From NCBI GenBank assembly GCA_043758775.1, contig JAYVMU010000002.1, positions 1-64,000 on the forward strand: a stretch of DNA of 64,000 nucleotides. Reading direction: 5' to 3'. Source of the stretch: JACMMS01 sp043758775 (GTDB taxonomy: Bacteria; Pseudomonadota; Gammaproteobacteria; Burkholderiales; Methylophilaceae). Below the pieces are notes generated by a model, which saw only the letters and a list, made by a program, of their open reading frames with translations, was not told the origin of the DNA and did not search any database. This document shows positions 28,391 through 37,381 of the stretch, in pieces. Within the stretch, counting starts at the first letter, position 1, and every line of letters begins with the position of its first letter. A program made the position numbers and the translations under genes.

Positions 28391-29452
28391 ATGACATCAA
28401 ACTTTTATGTATTGAGTATGCGAGATGTTAATAATAGCCCTGCGAATTGTTGTGCTATTGAATTTGAAGACGTCATAGTTAAAAGTTTAGATGCAAATTT
28501 AATTAATAGTAAAGACGCTCATCATCTCAACAACTTAAGAAACAATGACAGCTCGGCAAACTATCTTATTCTTGCTGTTATCACTATCCATGATGTCTTA
28601 CATTTATTGCAGAGTGTAAATCAGTATTTATCTTCATTTGACGGGATTTATGCTTATGTTTTTGATGCAATAATTAATCCATATGATTTAAATAAGCCAA
28701 TATGGAAAAAGGTCATTTCTAAAAATAATCGGGCGATAAAAAAGTTAACGCATTTATTTGTACCTTTTAAATCATCGGTTAATGCATTTGCCGAAGCCTA
28801 TTCAATTCCAGTTTCTTATGTTCCGATGGCATCTGATGTGTTGGAGTATGGTGGATATTCTCAATATAAATTTATCGATATCAATGGCTATGGACGCCAA
28901 AATATCACTTATAGCAATTTAATATCAAAAGCATTTAATTGTAGAGAGTCAAAAAGAATTTATCATCATACCGACCATATGCATATTGGAGGAATTAATG
29001 ATATTTATGCGCATAGAAGGTTCTTTTGGCAGGTTCTAAGAGGCAGTAAAATTGCTTTAGCGTTTGATAGTATGTATGCGAATAATAATAACCGATTCAA
29101 TTTTTCGTTCGTAGGCCAGCGCTGGTTTGAAAGTACGGCAGCTGGCTGTGTTGTATTGGGAAAAAGACCGACTTGTCCTGAAATGAACGAAATTTTTGAC
29201 TGGGACAATTCCACAATTGAAGTGCCAGAATCACCAGCGGATTTTCTTCCATTTATAGAAGCTTTGCTGGAAAATGAAACTGCATTAACCAATATCGGTA
29301 TAGATAATTATATACACGCTTTAGAAAAAAATGATTGGCGGTATAGATTATTGCAAATATTGGAAGTAGCTCGAATTGATCCGCCAAGTAAATTATTGAG
29401 TGAAATTCTATTGTTATCCGATAGAAAGCAGTTTTTTGTTAAATCAGATTAA
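28391..29452 (+). CDS. Probable glycosyltransferase with CgeB-like C-terminal region
   Basis: A 353-residue soluble protein. The N-terminal half is not recognisable. The C-terminal half has the layout of CgeB/GT1-like transferases: SYVPMASDVLEYGG, then RIYHHTDHMHIGGINDIYAH, FSFVGQRWFESTAAGCVVLGK and PTCPEMNEIFDWDNSTIEVP. The last three resemble the nucleotide-sugar-binding helix and glycine-rich turn (E-S-x-A-x-G-x-V). It lies 62 bases after the flippase. Linkage unknown; it could also modify rather than build the polymer. Confidence 0.6.
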   Translation: MTSNFYVLSMRDVNNSPANCCAIEFEDVIVKSLDANLINSKDAHHLNNLRNNDSSANYLILAVITIHDVLHLLQSVNQYLSSFDGIYAYVFDAIINPYDLNKPIWKKVISKNNRAIKKLTHLFVPFKSSVNAFAEAYSIPVSYVPMASDVLEYGGYSQYKFIDINGYGRQNITYSNLISKAFNCRESKRIYHHTDHMHIGGINDIYAHRRFFWQVLRGSKIALAFDSMYANNNNRFNFSFVGQRWFESTAAGCVVLGKRPTCPEMNEIFDWDNSTIEVPESPADFLPFIEALLENETALTNIGIDNYIHALEKNDWRYRLLQILEVARIDPPSKLLSEILLLSDRKQFFVKSD

Positions 29453-29487
29453 TTTGTCGGCTAAGAAATAATTGAATATTTTTAATT

Positions 29488-30480
29488 TTATATTACATCT
29501 CTGACAAGAGCGACAATTCTAAGTAATGCCGCCGTATGTGAAAGTTCTTTTTCTGCAAAAGTACGCCCATTCTCACCCAGTTTCATAGCTAATTCTTTAT
29601 TTTCTATTATGATCCGCATTGCGTAAGCAACTGCATCAACTGAAGCAGCCTGTACACCAATGCCACTGAAATCATGTTGTAGATAATCTTGGATTGTTGA
29701 GACATCTGTAAATATATGAGGCTTAGCTAGGAACATTCCCATAACAGCTGTTATGTGCCCGGCACCCCGGTTGGCATCTTTCACTAACAACACATTACCA
29801 ATAGAATGGCGTACGCAAGTGATGCAATCTTCCATGGAAAGATCGCGATATATAGTAATCAAATTTGCGTCGTAGTCAGCTATTTCTTCATTTGACGAGC
29901 AAACTATTACACCTTTACATTGGATAATTTTTAGAGCCTGCAAAAATGTGTCGAAATCTCTATTATTTCTGCCAATCATACAAAAGTATGGTGCATTCGG
30001 TATTGTAAATGTTGATGATTTCTTAGCTTCAAGAGGTAAGTCGAATCCCCATGCAGAAAATTTGAACTTTGATTTTTTGATTTTATGTAAATCTTTAAAA
30101 ATCTTTATTTCTGCTCGGGAATGCACGATGACTAAATCAATTAGATTCCAAATTTTATTAATGAAAAAATCAATAAGTTGAATCTTAGTTGCAATTGGTT
30201 TCGACGAAATGTTTAGCCCAATGACGATATTCTTTGGTCTTTTTGACGTAAATAATAGCTTTAGACTAATCCCAAATGCCATATTGTATTCATTACTAAT
30301 GACTGCATCGTAATAGCTAAGTGTTAAATTTTTGCCTAATATTGCTTTAAATGTTGACCAGCGATTTCCGTAAGGAATAATAATTTCATGGCACTCAAAA
30401 CCTACCTGACGTAATGCATCAGCCAATGGGGAAGCTTGGTTTAATTTGTTGCTATGTCCAATTAATAATATTCGTGCCAT
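29488..30480 (-). CDS. Glycosyltransferase, GT-B fold (GT4-like)
   Basis: A 330-residue protein with two Rossmann-like halves. The N-terminal half opens ARILLIGHSNKLNQASPLADALRQVGFEC (split in two here). The C-terminal half contains FCMIGRNNRDFDTFLQALK and LVKDANRGAGHITAVMGMFL, close to the acceptor/donor motifs of GT4. ENGRTFAEKELS near the end is a common GT4 tail. It is the only leftward gene in this stretch; its start, ATG 30480, is divergent from the acyltransferase gene. Confidence 0.7.
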   Translation of the reverse strand: MARILLIGHSNKLNQASPLADALRQVGFECHEIIIPYGNRWSTFKAILGKNLTLSYYDAVISNEYNMAFGISLKLLFTSKRPKNIVIGLNISSKPIATKIQLIDFFINKIWNLIDLVIVHSRAEIKIFKDLHKIKKSKFKFSAWGFDLPLEAKKSSTFTIPNAPYFCMIGRNNRDFDTFLQALKIIQCKGVIVCSSNEEIADYDANLITIYRDLSMEDCITCVRHSIGNVLLVKDANRGAGHITAVMGMFLAKPHIFTDVSTIQDYLQHDFSGIGVQAASVDAVAYAMRIIIENKELAMKLGENGRTFAEKELSHTAALLRIVALVRDVI

Positions 30481-30583
30481 TAGTTACTCTCGTAAATGAT
30501 GCTTCGAACATCATATTTTTATTCGTATTAAAACAGTGATAGAGTTAGTTATTGCTTCAGCCAATAAGAAATAGAGCTTGGTT

Positions 30584-31189
30584 ATGAATATATTTAGAAA
30601 AATATTTAAATTTCTGGCTGTGGAGCATGGTCGATGTATAGATTTTTATAAAAAATTTTATAAACCAAGTAGCCAAGAGTATGCGGAAATACTTAAACGC
30701 CATGGCAAATTATATGCAATGGGTGAGCATTGTCAAATCAACATGGGTGTCAACATCACTGATCCTGCTTACGTAAAGATTGGTAATAACGTAATACTAT
30801 CTGACTGTAATATTTTTGGGCATGATGGTGTAATTGGCATGCTGAATATCGCTTACAACACTCAGCTTGATTGTGTGGGCAAGGTGGTGATTCACGATAA
30901 CGTATATATTGGACATAACGCTATAGTAATGCCCAATGTGACAATTGGGCCTAACGCTATTATCGGCGCGGGTGCTGTAGTCACTAAAGATGTAATGCCT
31001 GGTGACATTGTCGGTGGAGTTCCGGCTAAAGTTATTGGTAAAGTAGATGAGTTGGTTGTTAGATTAAAAAAAGAAACGGATTTGTTACCTTGGGCACACA
31101 TTATTAAAAACAGACAAAACTCTTTTGACCCTAGTGTTGAAGGTGAGCTGTGTAAACTCAGGGTTAAACATTTTTATGGTGATATTTAA
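30584..31189 (+). CDS. Left-handed beta-helix acyltransferase (WbbJ/maa type)
   Basis: Predicted O-acetyltransferase of 201 residues (203 from TTG 30578). Hexapeptide repeats run from about 55 to 155 and include VKIGNNVILSD, VVIHDNVYIGHNAIVMPNV, TIGPNAIIGAGAVVTKDV and the closing PGDIVGGVPAKVIGKV. It would transfer acetyl groups to the sugar repeat unit. A further C-terminal helix (about 160-200) is present. ATG 30584 with upstream AGAG is slightly better than TTG 30578. Confidence 0.8.
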   Translation: MNIFRKIFKFLAVEHGRCIDFYKKFYKPSSQEYAEILKRHGKLYAMGEHCQINMGVNITDPAYVKIGNNVILSDCNIFGHDGVIGMLNIAYNTQLDCVGKVVIHDNVYIGHNAIVMPNVTIGPNAIIGAGAVVTKDVMPGDIVGGVPAKVIGKVDELVVRLKKETDLLPWAHIIKNRQNSFDPSVEGELCKLRVKHFYGDI

Positions 31190-31223
31190 CTAAAAGTACT
31201 AGCAACCTCAAGGCAAATTAAAT

Positions 31224-32171
31224 TTGATTATTTCAGTTATATTAGTTAGTTACAACACACGGTTGCTTACAAAGCAAGCGATTGAAATGCTGTTAGCTTC
31301 TGATTGCTCGTATGAGTTACAGGTTATTGTGATTGATAATGCTTCAAAAGATGACTCTGCCAACATGCTTAAAACCAGTTTCCCGCAAATTCAATTAATA
31401 GAAAACACACAGAATGTAGGCTTCGGGCGTGCTAATAATCAGGCCCTGCCATTTATAAAAGGTGACTATGTCTTGTTGCTTAATACAGATGCTTTTGTCG
31501 AAACTGATACTATACAAAAAACCGTGTCTTTTATCGAGAATCACCCAAAAACAGGCGTTTTGGGGGTTAAACTATTAGGGCGTGACGGTGTTTTACAGCC
31601 ATCTTGCCGCTACTTTCCTACATTGAAAAATTTATTTATAGAGCGGATTGGTTTGAAACACCTGTTTAATAATATACAGTTTGTAGATAACATGGCCTGG
31701 AACCACGCAACTAATAGAAATTGTGATTGGGTACCAGGCTGCTATTACTTAATGCGAAAAACAATGATTGATGAAGTAGGCTTGTTTGATCCTTTATATT
31801 TCTTATATTACGAAGAAGTGGATCACTGTTATGCTGCCAAAAAAGCAGGATGGCAAGTGACTTATTTTGCAGGCGCGAGTGTCGTGCACATTGGTGGTGA
31901 AAGTGCTAAGTCTATAGGGACTATATCTAAAGCAAGTCGACAACTAGTATCATTGCAAATTGAAAGCGAGTTGCTTTATTTTAGAAAAAATCACGGATTT
32001 TATGGATTGTTGAAATATCTTGTTCTACAAAGTATTGCGGACTGTATAACGCTTATTAAAAGCTTGCTGAAACTTAAAGCACCTTCATTTTATAAAATAC
32101 CACTTCAACATTTGTATATGAGTTGGCAACTTTTCTTTAAAACAAAGCTTGGTGCTATAGCAACTAGATAA
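31224..32171 (+). CDS. Glycosyltransferase family 2 (rhamnosyltransferase-like)
   Basis: A 315-residue GT-A enzyme. It opens IISVILVSYNT, and DNASKDDS (about 41-48), GFGRANNQALP and the DxD-like LLNTDAFV (about 88-95) are typical. GxxYLMRKTMIDEVGLFDP, then YYEEVDHCYAAKKAGW, is the acceptor region of rhamnosyltransferase-type GT2 proteins. The start is TTG 31224. It ends 8 bases before the next gene, the beginning of a tight run of sugar-handling genes to 37354. Confidence 0.85.
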   Translation: MIISVILVSYNTRLLTKQAIEMLLASDCSYELQVIVIDNASKDDSANMLKTSFPQIQLIENTQNVGFGRANNQALPFIKGDYVLLLNTDAFVETDTIQKTVSFIENHPKTGVLGVKLLGRDGVLQPSCRYFPTLKNLFIERIGLKHLFNNIQFVDNMAWNHATNRNCDWVPGCYYLMRKTMIDEVGLFDPLYFLYYEEVDHCYAAKKAGWQVTYFAGASVVHIGGESAKSIGTISKASRQLVSLQIESELLYFRKNHGFYGLLKYLVLQSIADCITLIKSLLKLKAPSFYKIPLQHLYMSWQLFFKTKLGAIATR

Positions 32172-32179
32172 TTGACAAT

Positions 32180-32698
32180 ATGTTTAGAAAAATTAAAAGC
32201 GACTTACATTGTTATCAAGGTAATTGGGCAGCGCAAGGCTTTTGGGTCATGTTGGTTTACCGTTTTGGCCGCTGGCGGTATGGTATACGGCCTAGTATTT
32301 TGCGTAAGCTATTTTCACTGATTTACAAAATTCTATATAAGTTTGTGCAAATTATTACAGGTGTAGAGTTGCCGTGTGAGACTGAAATAGGTGATGGTTT
32401 TGTTATCGATCATTTCGGTGGCATCGTGGTGAGTGGTTATGCCAAGTTTGGTGACCGTTGCCGAATTCGCAACGGTGTGGTTGTGGGGCTTAAGAATATA
32501 GATGAGTTAGTTGCACCGCAAATTGGTAATGATGTTGATATTGGCGCGGGAGCAAAGATATTAGGTGGTATTAAAATAGGTAACCGTGTCAATATTGGTG
32601 CTAATGCAGTGGTGCTTACAGATGTGCCCGACGATTCTATCGCCGTTGGCGTACCTGCTTTAGTAAAACCCAAGAGTATAAAAAAGATCAATGATTGA
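32180..32698 (+). CDS. Serine-acetyltransferase-like LbH acyltransferase (copy 1)
   Basis: A 172-residue protein. The N-terminal helical part (about 1-65) carries GFWVMLVYRFGRWRYG, common in the EPS-locus CysE-like family. The left-handed beta helix (about 68-165) has hexapeptides such as DIGAGAKILGGIKIGNRVNI, then GANAVVLTDVP. It is shorter than CysE, lacking the N-terminal oligomerisation domain, which suggests sugar rather than serine acetylation. It overlaps the next gene by 8 bases. A distant paralogue is at 34425. Confidence 0.75.
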   Translation: MFRKIKSDLHCYQGNWAAQGFWVMLVYRFGRWRYGIRPSILRKLFSLIYKILYKFVQIITGVELPCETEIGDGFVIDHFGGIVVSGYAKFGDRCRIRNGVVVGLKNIDELVAPQIGNDVDIGAGAKILGGIKIGNRVNIGANAVVLTDVPDDSIAVGVPALVKPKSIKKIND

Positions 32699-33677
32699 TT
32701 CTGATATTCGTCAATTGGGGGTGGTGGTCATAGGCCGCAATGAAGGTGCCAGACTTATGACATGTTTGCAGTCATTATTACCTTTATCCAAGCAAATTGT
32801 ATATGTTGATTCTGGCTCGACAGATGCCTCTGTTACTCAAACACAGGCTTTAAGTGTCGAAGTAGTGGCGCTAGATTTAACAATACCCTTTACCGCAGCG
32901 CGCGCGCGCAATGCAGGCGCTAAGAAATTGCTAACGTTATATCCAAAACTTCAGTTTATTCAATTTGTAGATGGTGATTGTGAAGTTAATTCCTCATGGT
33001 TAACTACGGCAAGTGCTTTTTTAGCAGAACACTCACAAATAGCAGTTGTTTGTGGTCGCCGCCGAGAACGATATCCTGAAAAGTCTATTTATAACTATCA
33101 GTGTGATATAGAATGGAATACACCTACAGGCGAAGCAAAAGCGTGTGGTGGCGATTGTTTAGTGCGCGTAACGGTGTTTAATGCAGTGCAGGGTTATTAT
33201 GACGCGTTAATTGCTGGTGAAGAGCCTGAAATGTGTATACGTATGCGTGCACTAGGCTGGCTCATTTGGCGCTTGGATGTAGAGATGACTTTACACGATG
33301 CTAATATAACTCACTTTCAACAGTGGTGGTGGCGCAATGTGCGCTCGGGCTATGCGTTTGTAGAAGGGGCTTATTTACATGGCGCTGCACCAGAACGTCA
33401 TTGGGTAAAAGAGACGATACGTGCTTTGGTTTGGGGGGTGTTACTACCTATATCGATTTTAATATTGTTGTTAATCAACTTCAAATATGCATTATTACTT
33501 AGCTTGATTTACCCTGCTCAATGGCTACGTATGGCTTACAAGCATCGATATTTGACTAAAAGATGGTCATTCTCTTTATTGATGCTCTTAGCAAAATTTG
33601 CTGAAGGATTTGGTTTAATTAAATTTTTACTAAACCAAATCCTTAACAAGCGTGGGGAATTAATTGAATACAAATAA
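32691..33677 (+). CDS. Glycosyltransferase family 2 with C-terminal membrane segments
   Basis: A 328-residue enzyme. The GT-A domain (about 8-240) has VVVIGRNEGARLMTCLQSL, VYVDSGSTDAS and the DxD-like FVDGDCEV, plus GEEPEMCIRMRALGW. Hydrophobic segments at about 243-263 and 285-310 probably anchor it in the inner membrane. This class (succinoglycan ExoA/ExoM-like) extends lipid-linked repeat units on the cytoplasmic face. It overlaps neighbours on both sides (8 bases upstream, 14 downstream). Confidence 0.82.
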   Translation: MIDSDIRQLGVVVIGRNEGARLMTCLQSLLPLSKQIVYVDSGSTDASVTQTQALSVEVVALDLTIPFTAARARNAGAKKLLTLYPKLQFIQFVDGDCEVNSSWLTTASAFLAEHSQIAVVCGRRRERYPEKSIYNYQCDIEWNTPTGEAKACGGDCLVRVTVFNAVQGYYDALIAGEEPEMCIRMRALGWLIWRLDVEMTLHDANITHFQQWWWRNVRSGYAFVEGAYLHGAAPERHWVKETIRALVWGVLLPISILILLLINFKYALLLSLIYPAQWLRMAYKHRYLTKRWSFSLLMLLAKFAEGFGLIKFLLNQILNKRGELIEYK

Positions 33678-34413
33678 CTCAATTCTTGCACAATATTTTG
33701 ACAAAATTTATGTGATTAATCTGCCAAGTCGTCAAGATAGGCGTGATGAAATGCAAGCGGAACTTAAAAAAATAGGTTTGTCACTTACGGACTCTAGTGT
33801 TGAGCTTTTTGCCGCAGTCAGGCCGACTCATAAGGGCAATTGGCCAAGCATAGGAGTCAGAGGTTGTTTTGCCAGTCATTTCCAGGTTTTGCAAGATGCA
33901 AAAAACAATAACTATGCCAATATCTTGATTATTGAGGATGACCTTGATTTTATTAAAGGCTTTAATGATCAATTTAAGTTGCTTAGTCAGCAAATTAAAG
34001 CGATAAGCTGGGATATTTTTTATGGCGGATATGAATTGCTAGAACCTAGCGTTAACTTAATCCCTGACAAAACAAATTTATATACGGAGATTGCTACTGA
34101 AACACCAATCAGAACAACACATTTTATTGCTTTCAATCAACCGGTTATTGCTAAGTTGATTGATTATCTACAGTTGATGATGAACCGGCCTGTAGGTGAC
34201 CCTAGTGGTGGCCCTATGCATGTTGATGGTGCTTATTCATGGTTTAGAAATGCTAATCCGAATGTAATTACAATTATTGCCATTCCGCAGCTTGGTTTTC
34301 AGCGTAGTTCACGTACGGATATTCATGATTTAAGTTGGAAAGATACAATGCCAGTACTGCGGAATGTTATTTCTACGCTTAGAAAATTAAAAAATGTATT
34401 ATTGTCTCATTGA
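33664..34413 (+). CDS. Glycosyltransferase family 25
   Basis: A 249-residue protein of the LPS-biosynthesis GT25 family. It opens FDKIYVINLPSRQDRRDEM, the family hallmark, followed by GVRGCFASHFQVLQDA and the DxD-type LIIEDDLDF (about 90-98). A further conserved tract is HVDGAYSW (about 185-192). The start is TTG 33664, inside the preceding gene. GT25 enzymes often add galactose; the actual sugar is not visible. Confidence 0.83.
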   Translation: MNTNNSILAQYFDKIYVINLPSRQDRRDEMQAELKKIGLSLTDSSVELFAAVRPTHKGNWPSIGVRGCFASHFQVLQDAKNNNYANILIIEDDLDFIKGFNDQFKLLSQQIKAISWDIFYGGYELLEPSVNLIPDKTNLYTEIATETPIRTTHFIAFNQPVIAKLIDYLQLMMNRPVGDPSGGPMHVDGAYSWFRNANPNVITIIAIPQLGFQRSSRTDIHDLSWKDTMPVLRNVISTLRKLKNVLLSH

Positions 34414-34424
34414 ATATCAAATAT

Positions 34425-34913
34425 ATGATTTCATCTGAAATTGCCGATTGGACAAGAGAGCATAAAGCATTTTTTGCTTGGCAGCCTTCCAGGTCGTTGC
34501 TGGCTAGTATTCGCTGCTATCAAAAACACCAGCACTCAACCTTGCCTTGGCACTATGTAAGTAAAAAGTTGGCTGTTTTAAGACATCACTTTTGGAGCAT
34601 AGTGACCGGAGCAGACATCCCACTTAATTCTAATATTGCAGGTGGTTTATTGCTGCCACATCCTAATGGTATTGTTATTCATCCAGGTGCCACTATTGGG
34701 CCTAATTGCTTAATTTTTCAGCAAGTTACTATTGGCTCGCGCGAAGACTCTCTACCGCCAGTGATTGCAGGACATGTTGATATTGGTGCAGGCGCTAAAA
34801 TATTAGGCGAAATTACAATAGGTGCACATTCTAAAGTTGGCGCAAATGCAGTGGTATTAATAGATGTGCCCGCAGGTAAAGTTGCCGTTGGTATTCCAGC
34901 TGAAATAATTTAA
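34425..34913 (+). CDS. Serine-acetyltransferase-like LbH acyltransferase (copy 2)
   Basis: A protein of 162 residues from ATG 34425 (167 from TTG 34410, which overlaps the upstream stop). An N-terminal helical part is followed by a beta helix containing ADIPLNSNIAGGLLLPHPNG, VIHPGATIGPNCLIFQQVTI and ILGEITIGAHSKVGANAVVL, and it closes with AGKVAVGIPAEII. The LPHPNGIVIH segment carries the catalytic-type His of CysE-like enzymes. As with copy 1, an EPS O-acetylation role is inferred from context. Confidence 0.75.
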   Translation: MISSEIADWTREHKAFFAWQPSRSLLASIRCYQKHQHSTLPWHYVSKKLAVLRHHFWSIVTGADIPLNSNIAGGLLLPHPNGIVIHPGATIGPNCLIFQQVTIGSREDSLPPVIAGHVDIGAGAKILGEITIGAHSKVGANAVVLIDVPAGKVAVGIPAEII

Positions 34914-34922
34914 TAATAAATA

Positions 34923-36143
34923 ATGAAAATCGCCTATTTTATTAATCAGTATCCTAAAGTAAGCCACACTTTTATTAAACGTGAAATACTGGCCCTTGAA
35001 AAACAAGGCATTAATGTGCAGAGAATTGCATTGAGAGGCTGGGACGAGGTGGAGATGGACGCTTCTGATAAGCGCGAGCAGCAAGCGACACAATATGTGT
35101 TGCAACACGGATTAATTGCGCTGGTTATTACCGCCTGCAAGGTGCTATTAAATGCACCGTTTCGATTTGTTGTCGCTTTCAGACTAGCTACGCAAATGGG
35201 TGTCCACGCTGATCGTAGTTTTATCTATCATTGGTTTTATTTGTTAGAGGCTTGCCAAGTATTAATATGGCTTAAACAAAGTGGCGCACAGCATGTGCAT
35301 GCGCATTTTGGTACTAATTCAGCTGAAGTTGTCATGCTGGCTAATGCGCTGGGTGGTCCAAGCTACAGCTTTACTGTCCATGGTCCGGAAGAGTTTGATA
35401 AGCCGCAGTTTTTGGGTTTAGCAGAGAAAATTGTGCGGTCAAGTTTTGTTGTGGCGATTAGTTCATTTGGGCAAAGCCAGCTTTACCGCTGGATTCCATA
35501 CAAAGAGTGGCAGAAGGTCAAAATTGTACACTGTGGACTAGATGCCGATTTTTTCGCTGGTGAAAAAGCCGCACTGCCAGTCACCAAAAGCTTGGTGTGT
35601 GTAGGTCGACTTTGTGAACAGAAAGGTCAGCTATTATTAATTGAAGCGCTGCATAAGCTGGTTCTGAAAGGTGAAGGGTTAAAGCTTGTATTAGCGGGCG
35701 ATGGTGAAATGCGGCCAGAAATTGAGCGTTTAATAAAAGAATATCACTTAGGTGAGTATGTCCGTATTACGGGTTGGATTAGCAGTGAGCAAGTACGTCA
35801 AGAATTATTAGCTACACAGGGTTTAGTATTAGCTAGTTTTGCCGAAGGCCTGCCAGTGGTACTTATGGAGGCAATGTCGCTTTATCGACCAGTGTTAACT
35901 ACTTATGTGGCGGGTATCCCAGAGTTGGTTCGACATAAAAAGGAAGGACTTCTTTTTGAAGCAGGTTCTGCAGCTGCTATTGCAGAGACTATTCAATATT
36001 TCTTCGCACTTTCCACTCAAGAAAAAGAAGCAATGGGACAGGCTGGGCATGATCGCGTGTTTGAAAGACATCATATTGATGTTGAAGCGGATAAGCTAAT
36101 TGGGCACTTTACCAAGGCGCTAACGTCATTGCCCATATGCTAA
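34923..36143 (+). CDS. Glycosyltransferase family 4 (WcaL/AmsK-like)
   Basis: A 406-residue GT-B enzyme. It opens IAYFINQYPKVSHTFIKREI, the typical start of colanic-acid/amylovoran WcaL/AmsK-type transferases. Other motifs are HVHAHFGTNSAEV, FTVHGPEEFD and CVGRLCEQKGQ at the start of the donor domain, then ASFAEGLPVVLMEAMSLYRP with the E-x7-E-type motif. The stop TAA overlaps the next ATG region by 7 bases. It is probably a late step in repeat-unit assembly. Confidence 0.85.
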   Translation: MKIAYFINQYPKVSHTFIKREILALEKQGINVQRIALRGWDEVEMDASDKREQQATQYVLQHGLIALVITACKVLLNAPFRFVVAFRLATQMGVHADRSFIYHWFYLLEACQVLIWLKQSGAQHVHAHFGTNSAEVVMLANALGGPSYSFTVHGPEEFDKPQFLGLAEKIVRSSFVVAISSFGQSQLYRWIPYKEWQKVKIVHCGLDADFFAGEKAALPVTKSLVCVGRLCEQKGQLLLIEALHKLVLKGEGLKLVLAGDGEMRPEIERLIKEYHLGEYVRITGWISSEQVRQELLATQGLVLASFAEGLPVVLMEAMSLYRPVLTTYVAGIPELVRHKKEGLLFEAGSAAAIAETIQYFFALSTQEKEAMGQAGHDRVFERHHIDVEADKLIGHFTKALTSLPIC

Positions 36144-37354
36144 ATATTTTACTTATTTCGCTAGTAATTTTATTATTGATACCAGTCTGTGTACTGTTTT
36201 TACAGGTGTCTCTTGCTGTTTTTGCCCAACCTCGTTCTCACTCAAAAAATTCACAAAGTAATCATGTAAAGCCGACTGTTGCTGTCATTGTGCCAGCACA
36301 TAATGAATCACTAGGCATACTCAAAACTCTACATTCCATCACGCCTCAGCTCAAAACTGGGGATAGATTGATTGTGGTTGCTGACAACTGCACAGACGAT
36401 ACAGCGCAAGTGGTGCGTGATGCGCTTGCAGATATGAGCTTAACCTTAGATGCTTTCGTAGAGATTATGGAGAGATTTAATGATAGTCAGCGTGGTAAAG
36501 GCTATGCGTTAGATTGCGGTGTACAGCAATGCAGGGCAGCACCACCAGATGTTGTGATAATCATTGATGCAGATTGTGTTGCGGGAAAAGGTCTAATTCA
36601 ATCGCTAGCTGCACGATGCGTTGATACACAAAAACCAATACAAAGTAGAAACTTGATGCGAGCGTCGAAAGAGGCAAGCCTTAAAATTAAAGTGGCAGAA
36701 TTTGCTATGCGCGTGAAAAACAGATTACGACCATTGGGCTATCAGCGCATAGGTATGCCGTGTCAGTTGATGGGAACAGGTATGGCGTTGTTATGGCGTG
36801 ATATTACTAATATACAACTGGCAAGTAGCCATATTGTAGAAGACCTCAAAATAGGCCTGGAGCTAGCGTCCAAGCAACAGTACCCACAATTTTACGATGA
36901 TTATGCAGTATTTAGTGAATTCCCTTTGACTAATGCTGGTTTAAGTGAGCAACGTGCACGATGGGAACATGGCCATATGAGCGTGATTTTGCTAGATACG
37001 CCAAAAGTACTAATGCAGGCAATTCTGCAGCGAGATATTAAACTGTTTGCACTTGCGCTAGATTTGGTCATCCCCCCATTAGCACTATTGACGATGTTGA
37101 ATGTTACGGCTATGTTGTTAACGTTGTTAGTTTGTTTTTTTACTGGATGGGTAGTAGCTTTATTTTTTGCACTTGCTAGTTTGTTCTTGCTAGCAAGTGC
37201 AATTTTATTAGCATGGTGGCATGCAGGTAGAGATTTAATTAGTTTAAAGCAGTTGATTTATTTACCCCTATATCTTTTGCTTAAAATACCTTTATATATT
37301 AAGTTTATTTTTAATCGTCAAGTGGCATGGGTGCGTACACGGAGAGACAAGTAA
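36137..37354 (+). CDS. Membrane glycosyltransferase family 2
   Basis: A 405-residue protein. The first membrane segment is about 2-26. The GT-A domain (about 45-290) carries VAVIVPAHNES, VADNCTDDTA, the DxD-like IIIDADCV and the QxxRW-type EQRARWEHGH (about 274-283). Two or more membrane segments follow (about 310-365). The architecture resembles processive beta-glycosyltransferases (BcsA/NodC-like), though single-addition enzymes also use it. It starts inside the preceding gene. Confidence 0.82.
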   Translation: MLNILLISLVILLLIPVCVLFLQVSLAVFAQPRSHSKNSQSNHVKPTVAVIVPAHNESLGILKTLHSITPQLKTGDRLIVVADNCTDDTAQVVRDALADMSLTLDAFVEIMERFNDSQRGKGYALDCGVQQCRAAPPDVVIIIDADCVAGKGLIQSLAARCVDTQKPIQSRNLMRASKEASLKIKVAEFAMRVKNRLRPLGYQRIGMPCQLMGTGMALLWRDITNIQLASSHIVEDLKIGLELASKQQYPQFYDDYAVFSEFPLTNAGLSEQRARWEHGHMSVILLDTPKVLMQAILQRDIKLFALALDLVIPPLALLTMLNVTAMLLTLLVCFFTGWVVALFFALASLFLLASAILLAWWHAGRDLISLKQLIYLPLYLLLKIPLYIKFIFNRQVAWVRTRRDK

Positions 37355-37381
37355 CAGCAGTGAAGAGTAAAAATTAATTAG

